Assembly (NCBI GenBank): GCA_030522415.1
Contig: CM060108.1
Location: forward strand, 38,567,756 to 38,631,755
Origin: Channallabes apus
Lineage: Eukaryota; Chordata; Actinopteri; Siluriformes; Clariidae
Reading direction: 5' to 3'
DNA: 64,000 nt
The notes below the pieces were generated by a model that made no database searches, was not told the DNA's origin, and saw only the letters and a list, made by a program, of their open reading frames with translations. The stretch's first letter is position 1, and each line of letters starts with the position of its first letter. Positions 21,101-31,387 of the stretch are shown here, piece after piece. The position numbers and the translations under genes were made by a program.

Positions 21101-21898
21101 GAACAGCTTTCCGAAAGGTTTAACTTACCCAATTCTCATTTTTTCAGATATCTGCAAGTAAGACACTTCATTCGCTCTGTAATACCAAACTTCCCTGAGG
21201 CTCCTGCAGCAAACATTCTAGATAATCTCCTCTGTTTGTCTCCGCTGCGTAAAGGCCTAATATCCACTATTTATGGTGGATTGATGGCTTCGAGTCACAC
21301 CCCTCTGTGTAAAATTAAAACTGCTTGGGAGAAGGATTTAAATCTGTCACTATCAGATGATACTTGGAATTTAATTCTTAAACTTATCAACTCAACCTCC
21401 TTATGTGCCCGCCACTCTTTATTACAGTTTAAGGTCGTACACAGGGCTCATTTCTCCAAACTTAAACTCTCCCGTTTCTACCCTGACATTGATCCTTGCT
21501 GTAATAAATGTAAAAGTGGAGAGGCGTCTCTTATTCATATGTACTGGACATGCCCGAATTTGGAAAAATTCTGGAGGGATGTTTTTAAGACCCTGTCCTT
21601 CATATTGAATTGCAATCTTGAACCAGACCCTCTGATTGCTCTTTTTGGTGTCACTGGAGAAGAGGGTAAGAGTCTAAGTCCAGCCAAAAAGAGATTGTTA
21701 TCTTTTGCGACACTCCTGGCCAGGCGTTCTCTTTTATTCAAGTGGAAGGATGCCACGTCACCCACTCACGCCCAGTGGCTCGGAGATATCATGTCCTGTC
21801 TGTCCCTGGAGAAGATTCACTATTCAATTCATTACTCAGACTTTAAATTTCAACAGGTGTGGGGGCCCTTCCTTCACTTTTTTCATATACATTTATAG
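18116..21898 (+). CDS. L1 ORF2 endonuclease/reverse transcriptase
   Basis: 1,260 residues from MNSSLNFVSWNVKG at 18,116; an in-frame ATG 78 bp upstream is possible but precedes no conserved sequence. The N-terminal APE-type endonuclease has SWNVKGLN (9-16), FLQETHI with E40, GGDFN with D142 and N144, SRIDYFF (202-208) and SDHAP with D229/H230. Reverse transcriptase motifs: SPGPDGFPAEFF (470-481), RPISLLN (531-537), SLDAEKAFDR with D598, GTRQGCPLSPLLFN (654-667), YADD (698-701) and FTYLGIT. A Cys/His cluster CCNKC...H...C lies near residue 1,127. All catalytic residues I can check are present and no stop interrupts it. It nicks the target and copies the element's RNA at the nick. Confidence 0.96.
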   Translation: MNSSLNFVSWNVKGLNHPVKRRKVLSHLKQLNTAIAFLQETHIRSSDNSRLMSRWGGQHYHSTFQAKARGVSILINPNISFEHHNVITDIQGRYIIVSGKLFNTNVVLANLYAPNYDDVSFFEHFFSLLPDLSSYSLILGGDFNCCLDPSLDRSSPNPIPLSKSATLLQSYLCSFGISDIWRFLNPKKREYSFFSHVHHTFSRIDYFFIDNQLIPMVTSCAYQSIVISDHAPVVMSIKLPDLPQVTKHWRFNSSLLMEDDFVKFMEDQIVFFFTTNETPEVSRLVIWDALKAYLRGQIISYTANMKRKAYKERKDLTNQIKEIDQQYALFKNPDLYKKRVEVQTKFELISTHVIERQLLKSRSQFYIHGDKSGKLLANQLKGFRAQQQITKIRMEDGTITTDHSKINDAFRNFYSRLYTSEFPKDHSAVENFLTQLNIQTLSPDSRLRLEEPISQEEISSAISSLQSGKSPGPDGFPAEFFKSFSSYLAPQLALVLSESFKQGKMPASFNEARITLIAKKDKDPTECSSYRPISLLNVDVKILAKVLARRLENVLPSIISEDQTGFVKNRYSYFNIRRLMDILYTPSEETPECVLSLDAEKAFDRVEWEYLFRALGKFNFGPSFITWVKLLYSSPTASVLTNAQQSQPFSLQRGTRQGCPLSPLLFNLAIEPLAIAFRSCRDISGIWRQGEEHKVSLYADDLLLFLSNPVSSLPPVLSLLREFSYFSGYKLNLHKSELFLLDNTAVTTGMHNFPFNIVKNQFTYLGITITRKHKHLFKENFIRLLNQTRKDLGRWSPLSMSLVGRINAIKMSILPKFLYLFQSVPVFIPKSYFGALDSIISSYLWKGKHPRLNKSLLQRSKRDGGMALPNFRFYYWAANIRSVIFWSYFHNQPNRPAWVEMEIKSVKNLSVSALLGSALPIPSIKLINNSVVVHTLRVWAQFRKHSGLLGFSLSSPIVSNHLFQPSLHDSVFQEWYNKGIKLCKDLFVDHKFASFEQLSERFNLPNSHFFRYLQVRHFIRSVIPNFPEAPAANILDNLLCLSPLRKGLISTIYGGLMASSHTPLCKIKTAWEKDLNLSLSDDTWNLILKLINSTSLCARHSLLQFKVVHRAHFSKLKLSRFYPDIDPCCNKCKSGEASLIHMYWTCPNLEKFWRDVFKTLSFILNCNLEPDPLIALFGVTGEEGKSLSPAKKRLLSFATLLARRSLLFKWKDATSPTHAQWLGDIMSCLSLEKIHYSIHYSDFKFQQVWGPFLHFFHIHL

Positions 21899-22200
21899 TT
21901 TGATTCCTGTCTTATTTAATTACTTGTTTGTTTGCTTTCTTTCCCCTTTTTATTCCTCTTTATTTATTTTTTTTTTTGCATGTAGAACCAAAAAACTTCC
22001 AGCTCCATATTCTTTTTTCTTTTTTGGTTTCTCTCAATGCCTGGCGTTTAGCCTTTCTTATGCTTGTAAAACTGGCTTGGAGTCGGGGAGGGACGGGGTG
22101 GGTGTTATAGGGTTTATAAGGGGATTATAAAACCTGTATTAAAATATTACATGTTTACCCTGTTTTATCCCTGTTAAAATCAATAAAAATATTGTTGAAG

Positions 22201-22345
22201 AGAATGTTAGAGATGGAGCTGCCAAGCAGGGTGAGAAGAAGAAGGTTTATGGATATGGTGAGGGAGGACATGAAGGAGGTTGGAGTGATAAAACAAGATA
22301 CAAGTTAGATGGAGACAAATGGTCTGCTGTTGTGACCCCTATTTC
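22201..22345 (+). pseudogene. Right target duplication and right half of the older LINE fragment
   Basis: 22,201-22,216 repeats the 16-bp target sequence. The frame then resumes as RMLEMELPSRVRRRRFMDMV, the direct continuation of the fragment cut at 16,483, and ends near GTTGTGACCCCT. TGACCCCTAATGGGAGCAGC at 22,540-22,570 is a related LINE 3' end. Confidence 0.75.
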
Positions 22346-23234
22346 TTCTTCTTCCTTGTCGTTTAACAGCAGCTAGAATCCAGTAGGTTACATTACCTTC
22401 AACTGTAGGCCTTTTCCTCCCTCATTTTCCTGGCCTCTTAAAGCCGATTTTCCTGACCAGTCTTCCTTAAAAACGTCAAATGCATTCTTCCCTGATCTTG
22501 TCTTGACTTGTTCTGTCTTGAACTCATTGTCTTCTTTAGTGCTGACCCCTAATGGGAGCAGCCAAAAGAAGAAGAAGGTGTTGGTTCATTCTCTAAAACA
22601 GCAGCTCTGACTGTATTTCTGACTGCAAGGCAAATCACATTCACTAATCTCCAGAAACTGGTCAATCCTGGTCCAGGGTGTGGTGGACCACTTCATTGCC
22701 TGTCACGGGAAAGCCACTCGTCACAGGACATGCACTTTGACACTAAAACAATTATTCACATCTACAGGCAATTAAACATATAATCTACTTACTGGCAATC
22801 TTGTATTCTCATACATTATCACTTCTATAGTAACAGGTTTTCAAAGATGTATAAGCCATACAATGGTAAAGGTCTAATAATAATAATCTTTATTATTATT
22901 ATTATAAAAAAATTTTTTTAAATAATTTTTATCTTTTTTTAACAGAGAGAATTATTAAAATTTTTGGAAAGAGTTTCCACTGCCAGTCAGAGATAAACCT
23001 CTTTAAACTTTTCAGCCAACTGGCGCTGCACAAGCAGAAGTGAGTTTTTATAGCTGCTGTATTGTAAATAATTTTATAAACATCAAAGTTAACTATAAAT
23101 TGATAAAATATGCAATGTGTCTTTCTTTCATGAATAAAATGTGTAAGTTTACTTGGATGTGGTAAGAGAAAGTAAATAATTTGGTGTTAACGTCATTCTT
23201 AGTAGAACTAGAGTGTTTTGTTCTTTTTTATGGC
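22346..23234. other. No gene recognised
   Basis: Contains a second LINE 3'-end motif with GAAGAAGAAGG (22,540-22,580) and an AT-rich simple stretch at 22,877-22,940. The remainder shows nothing I can identify. Confidence 0.55.
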
Positions 23235-23362
23235 TATGAACCTCACATAAACGGATAAAATGGGAGGGTTGCATCAGGCAGGGCATCTGGCGTATAACCT
23301 TTCCCAAGTATTTTGTATGAATCAGATGGTCCGCTGTGGCAACTCCTGGAAGAGTGCAGCCT
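23235..23362 (+). mobile_element. RTE-like LINE 3' end
   Basis: GGGAGGGTTGCATCAGGCAG, then CATCTGGCGTATAACC, then GATGGTCCGCTGTGGCAACT, in the order of the fish RTE-like LINE 3' untranslated region. Non-coding. Confidence 0.65.
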
Positions 23363-24930
23363 AAAGACCAACAACAACATCACACAAGAGGGAGTGCTGT
23401 TATGATGAATATCAGCATGGATGCTATACAAAAGTACAGTACAGTCATGTTGATCTCCAGCACAACAGCACAATGATAATGCTTTTATAGAACAGTTCCA
23501 CAAACAGCATTTATTATCAACAGATTATGATTTGTTTCTTTATTTTAATAGTTATTTTGCTACGTCAACACTTTATACCCTTCCACGACTAACTAACTGG
23601 TGGAGTTGGAGACCGACAGTAAGTAACGGACAGTTGTTTAAATTCTTACCAGTACTATGTAGCTTAAAGGTGTGGAGAATAAACCATGAAGGTGGTGGAC
23701 AATCCTGTAAATCTCATAAGTTTCTCTTTATACTTCCACCATATTCCACTTTACAATATCAGCTACAGTACATACAGTAGTACACATACATTCCAGGTTC
23801 TGTGGTTAAATCCCCAATAGCATTAAATGAAAAACTACTACTACTACTAATTAAATGAACAAATTGTTGTTTAAAATGTCATAACATTATCGGATGTGTT
23901 TTCTTTCTCAAAGTGTGGTTTCTAGCATGTAAAAGATAAGGTAAATAATCAGTGCTAAATAATAAAACACGCTAAATAATCAGTTCTAATAATAAAATCA
24001 CCTTTTCTGCAGATTTCCGGCTTTTCAGACATGATGAAATGTTGTAAACTGAGATGTTGGGGATTGTCTTGCCATTCTCACTCAGGTTTAACTTGTTATA
24101 AATGATGCAGTCTCCCTTTAATACCTCCTGCTTCTCAGTTTTAAAGAAACACTCAAGTGGTTTGTGAGTCTAATCTGTACGTAGCATATCAGTATCGTCA
24201 CTGTGATTACTACAGACACGAATTTCCACATTTTTCGCTGTTAACACAAAACTGTTTCATGCTGATAATTTAAGGGCTTATTATTTCTTCAGTCGTTCAA
24301 GTTTGTGCTTCAGGCTTTAATTGTCCAGAGCTGCCTTTTACACAGTAACTCTGCAGTTTAAAGTCTGAGTACACTGTTACAAGTTATCAATTTAAAAAAA
24401 CATGTAAAAAATGATCAGACATTTTTCATGAATATAAATTGCAGATGAATCAATCGACAGATAAATCTAGGATGATTGGCACATGCATGAGACTTGAAGC
24501 CATGTCCTATCCCTCCGTATCCCACTTTAATCTCTTTTGACTTTCTTGGAGAATGCTTTGAGTGCAGTGATTATAACAGTCCGCATTATAGTAGAAACTG
24601 GAGAGCATGTTTAATATACAGTACAGGGTATTACACAAACCTCCAGGGGCAAAGAAAATGAACCTGCCACTCATGTGTCGTATTTTGTATTAGAATGAAC
24701 TTCACTGCATGTAGACTGTAATCCACTAAAAACTACCAAGTTTATACTGCCCTTAGACCTCCATTATAGGTCTATGAGCAGTATGTTTCACATGCATTAC
24801 AGTCTTGACACACTGAAGTGTTGAAATAATATTCCTTTATTTAAGCACACTACAGATTATGTTTTAAAAACCACTGAAGTATTCAGTTTGCATTAAGCAC
24901 TACCTGGTCCAATCCTACCTAAACATCTCC
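23363..24930. other. No gene recognised
   Basis: AT-rich intergenic sequence with scattered short repeats. Neither strand shows an exon-like open frame I recognise. Confidence 0.55.
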
Positions 24931-24939
24931 AATCTCATT

Positions 24940-25440
24940 AAAAAAGTGTACTGTGGTAAACAATAATATACCATAGTATAACTGTGGTACTTCAGACAGT
25001 ATGATGGTAGGCACCATAGGACTTTATAGAGTATCAGAGTAGCTACTGTGGTGTGTACCACAAAACGTTAGTGAATACTATGGTACTTATTGGGTACCAC
25101 AGTGGCTACCAAAGTTCTTCAGGTGTATAACATGGTACTGTCCATACTGTACCATTCCAGTAGTATTACCAATCACCATATGCCAATCAATCACAGGGCA
25201 CACACAAGGAAACATGCATGCAACATGCAAGGAAACATCAAACCCTCATCCCTGGAGGTGCAATTCCACGGTGTTAACCATTACCCCACCATGCTGCCTA
25301 GTACATCAACAGGTATAGCACATTTTTGACAGTTCATACTGTTGTATGTGTACAGTTGTACCAAAGTATGTACCATGGTTAAACCATGTACCATAGTGTA
25401 CTCTATCAGCAAATAAGTACCACGATACCACATACCAGGG
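24940..25440. repeat. Palindromic ACCATGGTAC-type repeat with a SINE insert
   Basis: Many short self-complementary elements related to GTACCATGGTAC recur in both orientations (ACCATAGTATAACTGTGGTA, ACTATGGTACTTATTGGGTA, GTACCATGGTTAAACCATG). They lie at 24,945-25,170 and 25,325-25,440. Between them, 25,185-25,300 reads on the minus strand as a tRNA-derived SINE head, GGCAGCATGGTGGGGTAATG with a GGTTTGAT B-box remnant. Non-coding. Confidence 0.65.
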
Positions 25441-25689
25441 TAACATTTCTAATGAAAGGGTTCCTCCTACGTTTTGGATCTGCTTCCTGCTGAGCTTAGC
25501 AGCTGCACATGGACGCTCCAGAGATTTTAGTGAATAGTCTACGTCACTTCTCCTGTTAAGTTACAACTTATATGACTTCTAGTTACAACCTGCCCTCCTC
25601 TGCACTTTCTCATATCTCAGATACTCTGTTCAAGATAACGCCAGATCATTGACTTTTACAGTCCGAGTGCCCTTGATGATGTTGGAAGT

Positions 25690-25744
25690 AATGAAATTAA
25701 TAAAAACAAATAATAATAAATAAATAAATAAAATAATAATTATA

Positions 25745-25785
<41 letters not shown>

Positions 25786-25790
25786 GGACG
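25690..25790. repeat. (TAA)n-type simple repeat
   Basis: AAATAAATA and then (ATA)n for about 100 bp, with few interruptions. Confidence 0.93.
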
Positions 25791-26584
25791 CACTGACTAA
25801 AATGCAGCTGAAGTCCTGCTTGAGGCGGAATTCTCATTCCATTGTCCTCATCAGATCATCAGATTAGAATTAAATTAGGATAAACAAATCAGACAGCCTC
25901 AGATTGGTACAGTATGCCAGGTCTACTCCATATATATTAATACTATATATCTCTCTCACGTACAAGTCACTCATCATAATAACGTTCTTACAAACCACAG
26001 CAGCCTCATTAACTCCTCAGTTATGACAAAGAGTAAACAGTGGTTTGTTTACAACATGCAAATTCGTCTTGTGGTCAGACTTCACATGCTTTAGCCGTGA
26101 AAACGTCCCTGCATGGTGCATGGTGCAGTTAAACACTCTCCCCGCTCTAGTACACCTGACTCAGGTCGTGAAAGACCTTATCAGTTAAGTCGTGTATGAA
26201 ATCAGGGAAAGCACAAGATTGTGTAATGAAACCACAGCAGCCTGTTGTTCTATCGAGATGGAAAAATATACTGTACACATAGACTGGAAAGGTGCAGTAC
26301 AGATCTTAGTGTTTCAAAATGACCTCATAGTTCCAAACGGAAAAAAAACATTTTTTGATGTGCCTTTGATTGTTGGTTTATATATCTTTTTTTATTTGCT
26401 TTATTAAAAAAAAAATTTTATTCAAGTTTTGTCATGTTTTTCAACTTAGTTTTTCATCCCAATAACTGAAGCAGATTTTACGCATTAACCAAATAATAGA
26501 AAAAAATGTCTCAAGTAGGTATTTGTGTCTTACGCAGATACACCCCACACTCTTACCCAATCATCTCAATACAAAACTAATAAA

Positions 26585-26905
26585 TCATGAATTCATTCAT
26601 TTTCTATACTGCTTATCCTACACAGGGCTACGAGGGGGCTGGATCTTGAGCATAAGTTGGGATACACCCTGGCTGGGATGCCAATACATTGCATGGCACA
26701 AACGCACAAACACACACATTCCATAATTAACACACCATGCCGTTGGAATGGGATGCCAATTAGCCTACGTGTTTCTGGATGACTGTGGGAGGAAACTGGA
26801 GAACCCAGAGGACGAGGAGAACATGCGAACTCCATGCACACAGACCTGAGGCAGGAATGGAAACCTCAGTGCTGGAGGTGTGAGGCCACAATGCCACCCA
26901 CTATG
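26585..26905 (-). mobile_element. tRNA-derived SINE, degenerate, minus strand
   Basis: The 3' tail is at the left, with ATTCATTCATTTTCTATAC and CTGCTTATCC. The body has GGGATACACCCTGGCTGGGA and GGAGAACATGCGAACTCC. The tRNA-like head is at the right, with CTGGAGGTGTGAGGCC in reverse. This is the same dispersed teleost family as at 42,599 and 58,488; it resembles what is called Mermaid in catfish, though I name it tentatively. Confidence 0.75.
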
Positions 26906-28630
26906 GTATTGTTTGTGGTTACTTTCTTTTATTTATTTTTAATAGCTGAACACTATAGTGGAGAGTTTCCATCTCACACCTCCAGGCTTTCAGGTTCGAT
27001 CCTGACCTTGAGTTACAGACTGTATAGAGTTTCTGAGGATGTACTGCTTGTGTGGTTTCCTCCCTCCATCTCAAAAACAAGCCACTAATTTGACTAGCAA
27101 ACATAAATTGCTTCCATGTATGTGAATGTCTGCTCTCATGCAGGACTATATCCTCACATCCAGGCACTATTCCCAGGACCGGACACCAATCCACCATCAC
27201 ACCAATCGGGAAAAAGCGCTGAAAACTGAGTAGATGTTTTGTGGTTGAATTAAAAAAAAATTAAATTGGATTAAGGATCAGAGTAGAACAGTAAACACGA
27301 ATGTACTGCGGCCTGAATTCTTCATGGATATGAAAAAGGATCCTCAGACATCGGGTAAGGTCGCCTCTGAGTATTTATGAGCCCATCCAAGAGACAGCTA
27401 TTTTCCATGCCTGGTGTTCATCAGAAAGGAGCGAAAGCGTGCGGAGTGTTTGCTCTGGTAGCCATCACTCTGTAGGGTTTACACAAGGATCGAGGTGTTT
27501 ATTCAGTCAATCCAACTCACACACACAGAGCTTACAACTGCAATAAACGGGAAAACAATCCGGCGCTATCTAAAAGGCCGGTTCTTTCCTCAAGAGCGAA
27601 GCGCATTTGTCAGCGTTATTTTACGTTATTTGTTCTTCTCCTTAAATGGCACAGACTGGACGGAGTATTAATTCCTGGTTTATGAACCTGAATGGCTGCC
27701 AGGAGGCACTTTGCACACTGCACAGAGCAAATAAAGGGGGAAGAGAAAGTCTGCTCTGACAGCTGGACCCAAAAAAACGCTGGCTGCCGCAACTTGACTC
27801 GATCAAAGACCCACCAGCTCGAGCTGCAGTCCTGCCCCGCTATAGAAAGCGGCCTAATGGACGGCGGCCAGATCAGCGCTGGGGGACTCGGCCAGAATAC
27901 ACAGCCAGAGGTTAAAAGTGTGTGTGGCTGGCAGTGAATGTCTACTTAAGTAAGTAAGGTTATGTGTGTGTGCGTGAGTCATTGCTGGTGAAAGCAGTTA
28001 AGTAGGTCAAGCTGAACCCCAGACGTCAGGTGACTTTACAGCAAGTCGTCACACCCCCTGCTGGCAAAACCACATGACTACAAGCGAGGGCGTGATACAG
28101 TGTTCTCCATCCTGCTTCTGGAAGCTTCTTACACATCAAAAAGCTTCATATTACACATGTTTAACATCCACATTAGGGCTTATAAGACATTTATAGACTT
28201 TTTAATCTATGAAGCCCATAAAGGGATTTTGGAGGAGTAAAAATATAAATGGAAGGAAAAGAAACATGTTTTTGTGAACCTTGACTGTACCGGTTAGAGC
28301 AGCTCACTCTAAGAAGAGTCACTGGTATACAGTTTCATACACATATATTAACTCTTTTTTTAAAGCATTATTTGTTCTGTCAGTTGGTTAGCACGCTAAA
28401 TAGAAGGCTGTTTATACTTATCTTCTGACTGGTTGCAAAAACTCAGTATTGTCTATAATGGGTTAAGCTCTTCACTAAGACTGAAGCGCGAGCCAATCCT
28501 ACAGCATGAAGGCGGGACAAATTTGTAGCGGTTCATAAGTGCAGGTTAATTAACAGCATGCAACGAGGTGTGATCTTTTATGTTGTTGTGAGTGTGAGAT
28601 GCCAACAGGCTTAATAACCTGCTCAGGAAA
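26906..28630. other. No gene recognised
   Basis: Mostly unique intergenic DNA. A moderately GC-rich patch at 27,700-27,920 has one 81-codon frame without similarity I know. Confidence 0.5.
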
Positions 28631-28639
28631 GCAGGCTTG

Positions 28640-28925
28640 GTCATAGGAATCAGACTGGACTCACTAGAGATCAAACAAAAGGATACATAATAAAATACAG
28701 AGCACATTGAAGAACAGACTGATACAGGTTCGCTGCTGTAAGGAGAGTTATGGGAGGTCGTCTATACCTGCAGCCATTAGACTCTTTAATGAGTCGCTGC
28801 AGGAAAGGGGTATTTGTCGACCTCCTTGTTGCTGATGAGTGAATCACCACTGGATTCATGTTTATGCTCACAGCTGCTCTTATACACAGTGCAATGTGTT
28901 CTCTGCCTCCCTGTACAAGTGCACA
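28640..28925. repeat. Possible LINE 3' fragment
   Basis: Broken translation gives RRVMGGRLYLQPLDSLMSRC followed by untranslated-type sequence and a (CA)n(TA)n tail at 28,921-28,944. The layout suits a decayed LINE 3' end, but no catalytic motif is present. Confidence 0.35.
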
Positions 28926-29320
28926 CACACACACATATATATATAAATAATATTTTAGTGAACTTGAATTATTTCATTTTATTGCATCCATTTTCTTAAT
29001 TGTTTATCATTTAGGCTGTGTTTTAATATGTGATTATGCAGAACTGCAAGTTCCCCTTGGATTTATAAAGATTTATCATCTCCAATTAATCATTCTTCAA
29101 TCTCAGTCAGTCTCAAACACAGTTAAATGAACAATTTTTAAATTAGTTTAATTATGAGAATTATTTGGCTGGGCATTGCACACCTTCAGGGGATTTAAAC
29201 TGCATTGTAACACTGACCCAAACTTTTACAAACCTATGAGTTAAAGAATCCTCGCTCTGAAATCTCGATGTAGAAACAACAGTCCATGAATTACACAAAT
29301 ACGACAGTATGGATTTTTAT

Positions 29321-29326
29321 TTTATT
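29321..29326 (-). other. Poly(A) signal of sf3b2
   Basis: AATAAA on the minus strand, 139 bp after the SF3B2 stop codon. Cleavage would be expected near 29,300-29,308. Confidence 0.7.
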
Positions 29327-29464
29327 TACAAAAGACAGTGAAACATGTGAAAAATGCTTCTTATCCACGTACACAGAGACGCCTTTATTTCTACAGAGCC
29401 GACTCTAAAAAGAAAAAACTAAACAGACAGTGTGATTATCTGCAGTCTCACGCTCGTCTCCTCC

Positions 29465-31351
29465 TTAAAACTTGAACTCTTTGTATTTCTTGGCTCCGGC
29501 GCGAGTGTCCTGGGGTTGGCCTTTCCTTTTCTTTTGCTGCCGGAGAAAAAGAAGAAAGAAGTGAGTACAATTTATAACTCTACTGCACTAGACACAAGTC
29601 AGAGAGACACATTATGTTCCATCAGGAAAAACCAGCAGGAGCTTGAAACCTCTCACTCTGGTGAATTTGTGAAGAACATGCTCTGCACTTCAGTTACTTT
29701 AAAATATTAGGTTCATATTTATAATAATGAAATAAAAGTCTGATTTAAAATGAGTAACTCATTTTGAATGTCTTGCTCTGATTACAAATAATTAGGCATC
29801 TCATTACCTTAGTAACAAACTGATTAGGGACAAATTTACACTTGAACTTGGAAGTTGCCATGGAAACAGATCTGAATAACCTTCATGCTAAACTACTAAT
29901 ACAGCTAATATTTTTGTTTAAAGCTTGTGTTTAAATACATTAATTTGATAAATCAAGATGCAAACAGACTTTTGAGACAAAGTGTGAGGCTTGAAAATCA
30001 CATTTGTATATAAAATCACAGCATTTGCAGATAAATAAATGATCTGATGGCAAATCCATAATTCATCGCCTTCATTCCTGGGTTGAAACCAAGGTGTGTG
30101 TGTGTGTGGAAGTGTATGAGAAGACGAAGCAGCAGCGGCACCTTCTGTTTGGCGGCGTGCTCGGCCACCATGTCGCTGAAGTCCTCCTTCTCCACCTGAG
30201 CCTGCTGCTCGCGCACGTGCTCCTCGTACTTCTGCGTCATAGCCATCGGGTCGAGCTCCAGCTCCTCGGGAGCCAGAGCCACCTCCACCCCCTGGGAGTC
30301 TCCTCCCAACCCGGTTACTCCAGCCACCTTGCGTGCAGCTCCCGCCTAAAGAAAGAGAAAGAGAGATGAGTGAGTGAGCCTGGATGGAAAAAGTGTTTAA
30401 AAATAGGTTTATTATTATTTCACCAACACTGTGCTGCACTCATTAATCGCCCCCGTGGTTTACAGTGTAAACAGGACCGATCTGGAAGACGGAGTCTGAT
30501 TTCTATTTAATGAAGCTCTGGGCTCACAGATGAGCAGGAGGCGAGATTACAGCGTGGCACAACCGAGCGAGAATTACTGCTCCCTCCTGAGGACTAAAGC
30601 CTGGACTCGGTTGAACTCGCGCAATTTAGGCAGACGATCAAACGGGGGCAAATCGACGCTCGCTCACGGCATCAGACACTTTTATAAATCACAGCCTGAT
30701 ATGTTCTGGTTTAAAGAAACAGCTAATGAGGTGTTAATGGGAACAACAAATATTCTTTTAATGGGACATCAAAAACAGTTTCCTTATTGGGTAAAAACAT
30801 TCATAACATCACATTCGGAAACATCGTGAGCGTAACAATCTCTACGTTCGGACTCTTTTAGTCTCACATAGACACAGTCGGACACACTCACCGCAGACAT
30901 TTCGTAGATGTGCGTGGACGCCATCATGGCCGATCCCACAGGGCCTGTTCGCCTCTCCGGCAGCACCGTAAACAGCTGAGGAGTTTCGTTTCTGTTCACA
31001 CACACACACACACAAAATTAGTTACACACACCACAATATACCATTTAGAAAATGTACTACTCAAAACAAACAAAAAATAAACCCTCAATCCCGGTTTCAC
31101 TCAAATGTCTGTCACATACACAAGTCAAACTGGGACTCCATTAAATTCCTTAATCAATACGGTCCTTTATTAAATATAGAATTTGATTGTGTAACCTAAA
31201 TTAGACCAACAGCTGAATTTAACAATGAACCGACTGTTCACTGAGTATTTTTATTTTCTAATGAGAAGTCTTAACCAACAGACTCAAGGCACAAAAACAT
31301 GTTAAGAACTTTGGGGTTATTTCACCACATCACATGCATCCGTCTTTAATT

Positions 31352-31387
<36 letters not shown>

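Larger units (their letters stand above)
16484..22200 (+). mobile_element. Full-length L1-clade non-LTR retrotransposon
   Basis: A 5,717-bp element bounded by a perfect 16-bp target duplication. The order is a 163-bp 5' leader beginning GGGGACTTCCGG, ORF1 (265 codons), a 671-bp spacer with TTA and G-rich repeats, ORF2 (1,260 codons) and a 302-bp 3' tail. The tail ends CAATAAAAATATTGTTGAAG without a long poly(A). Both ORFs are open throughout. It sits inside an older LINE fragment whose reading frame resumes on the far side. The intact ORFs and undecayed duplication indicate a recent insertion. Confidence 0.95.

Noticed and set aside
30530..30829. 99-codon plus-strand frame starting MSRRRDYSVAQPS
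   Set aside because: Lies in an sf3b2 intron, has no similarity I know and no splice or regulatory support.
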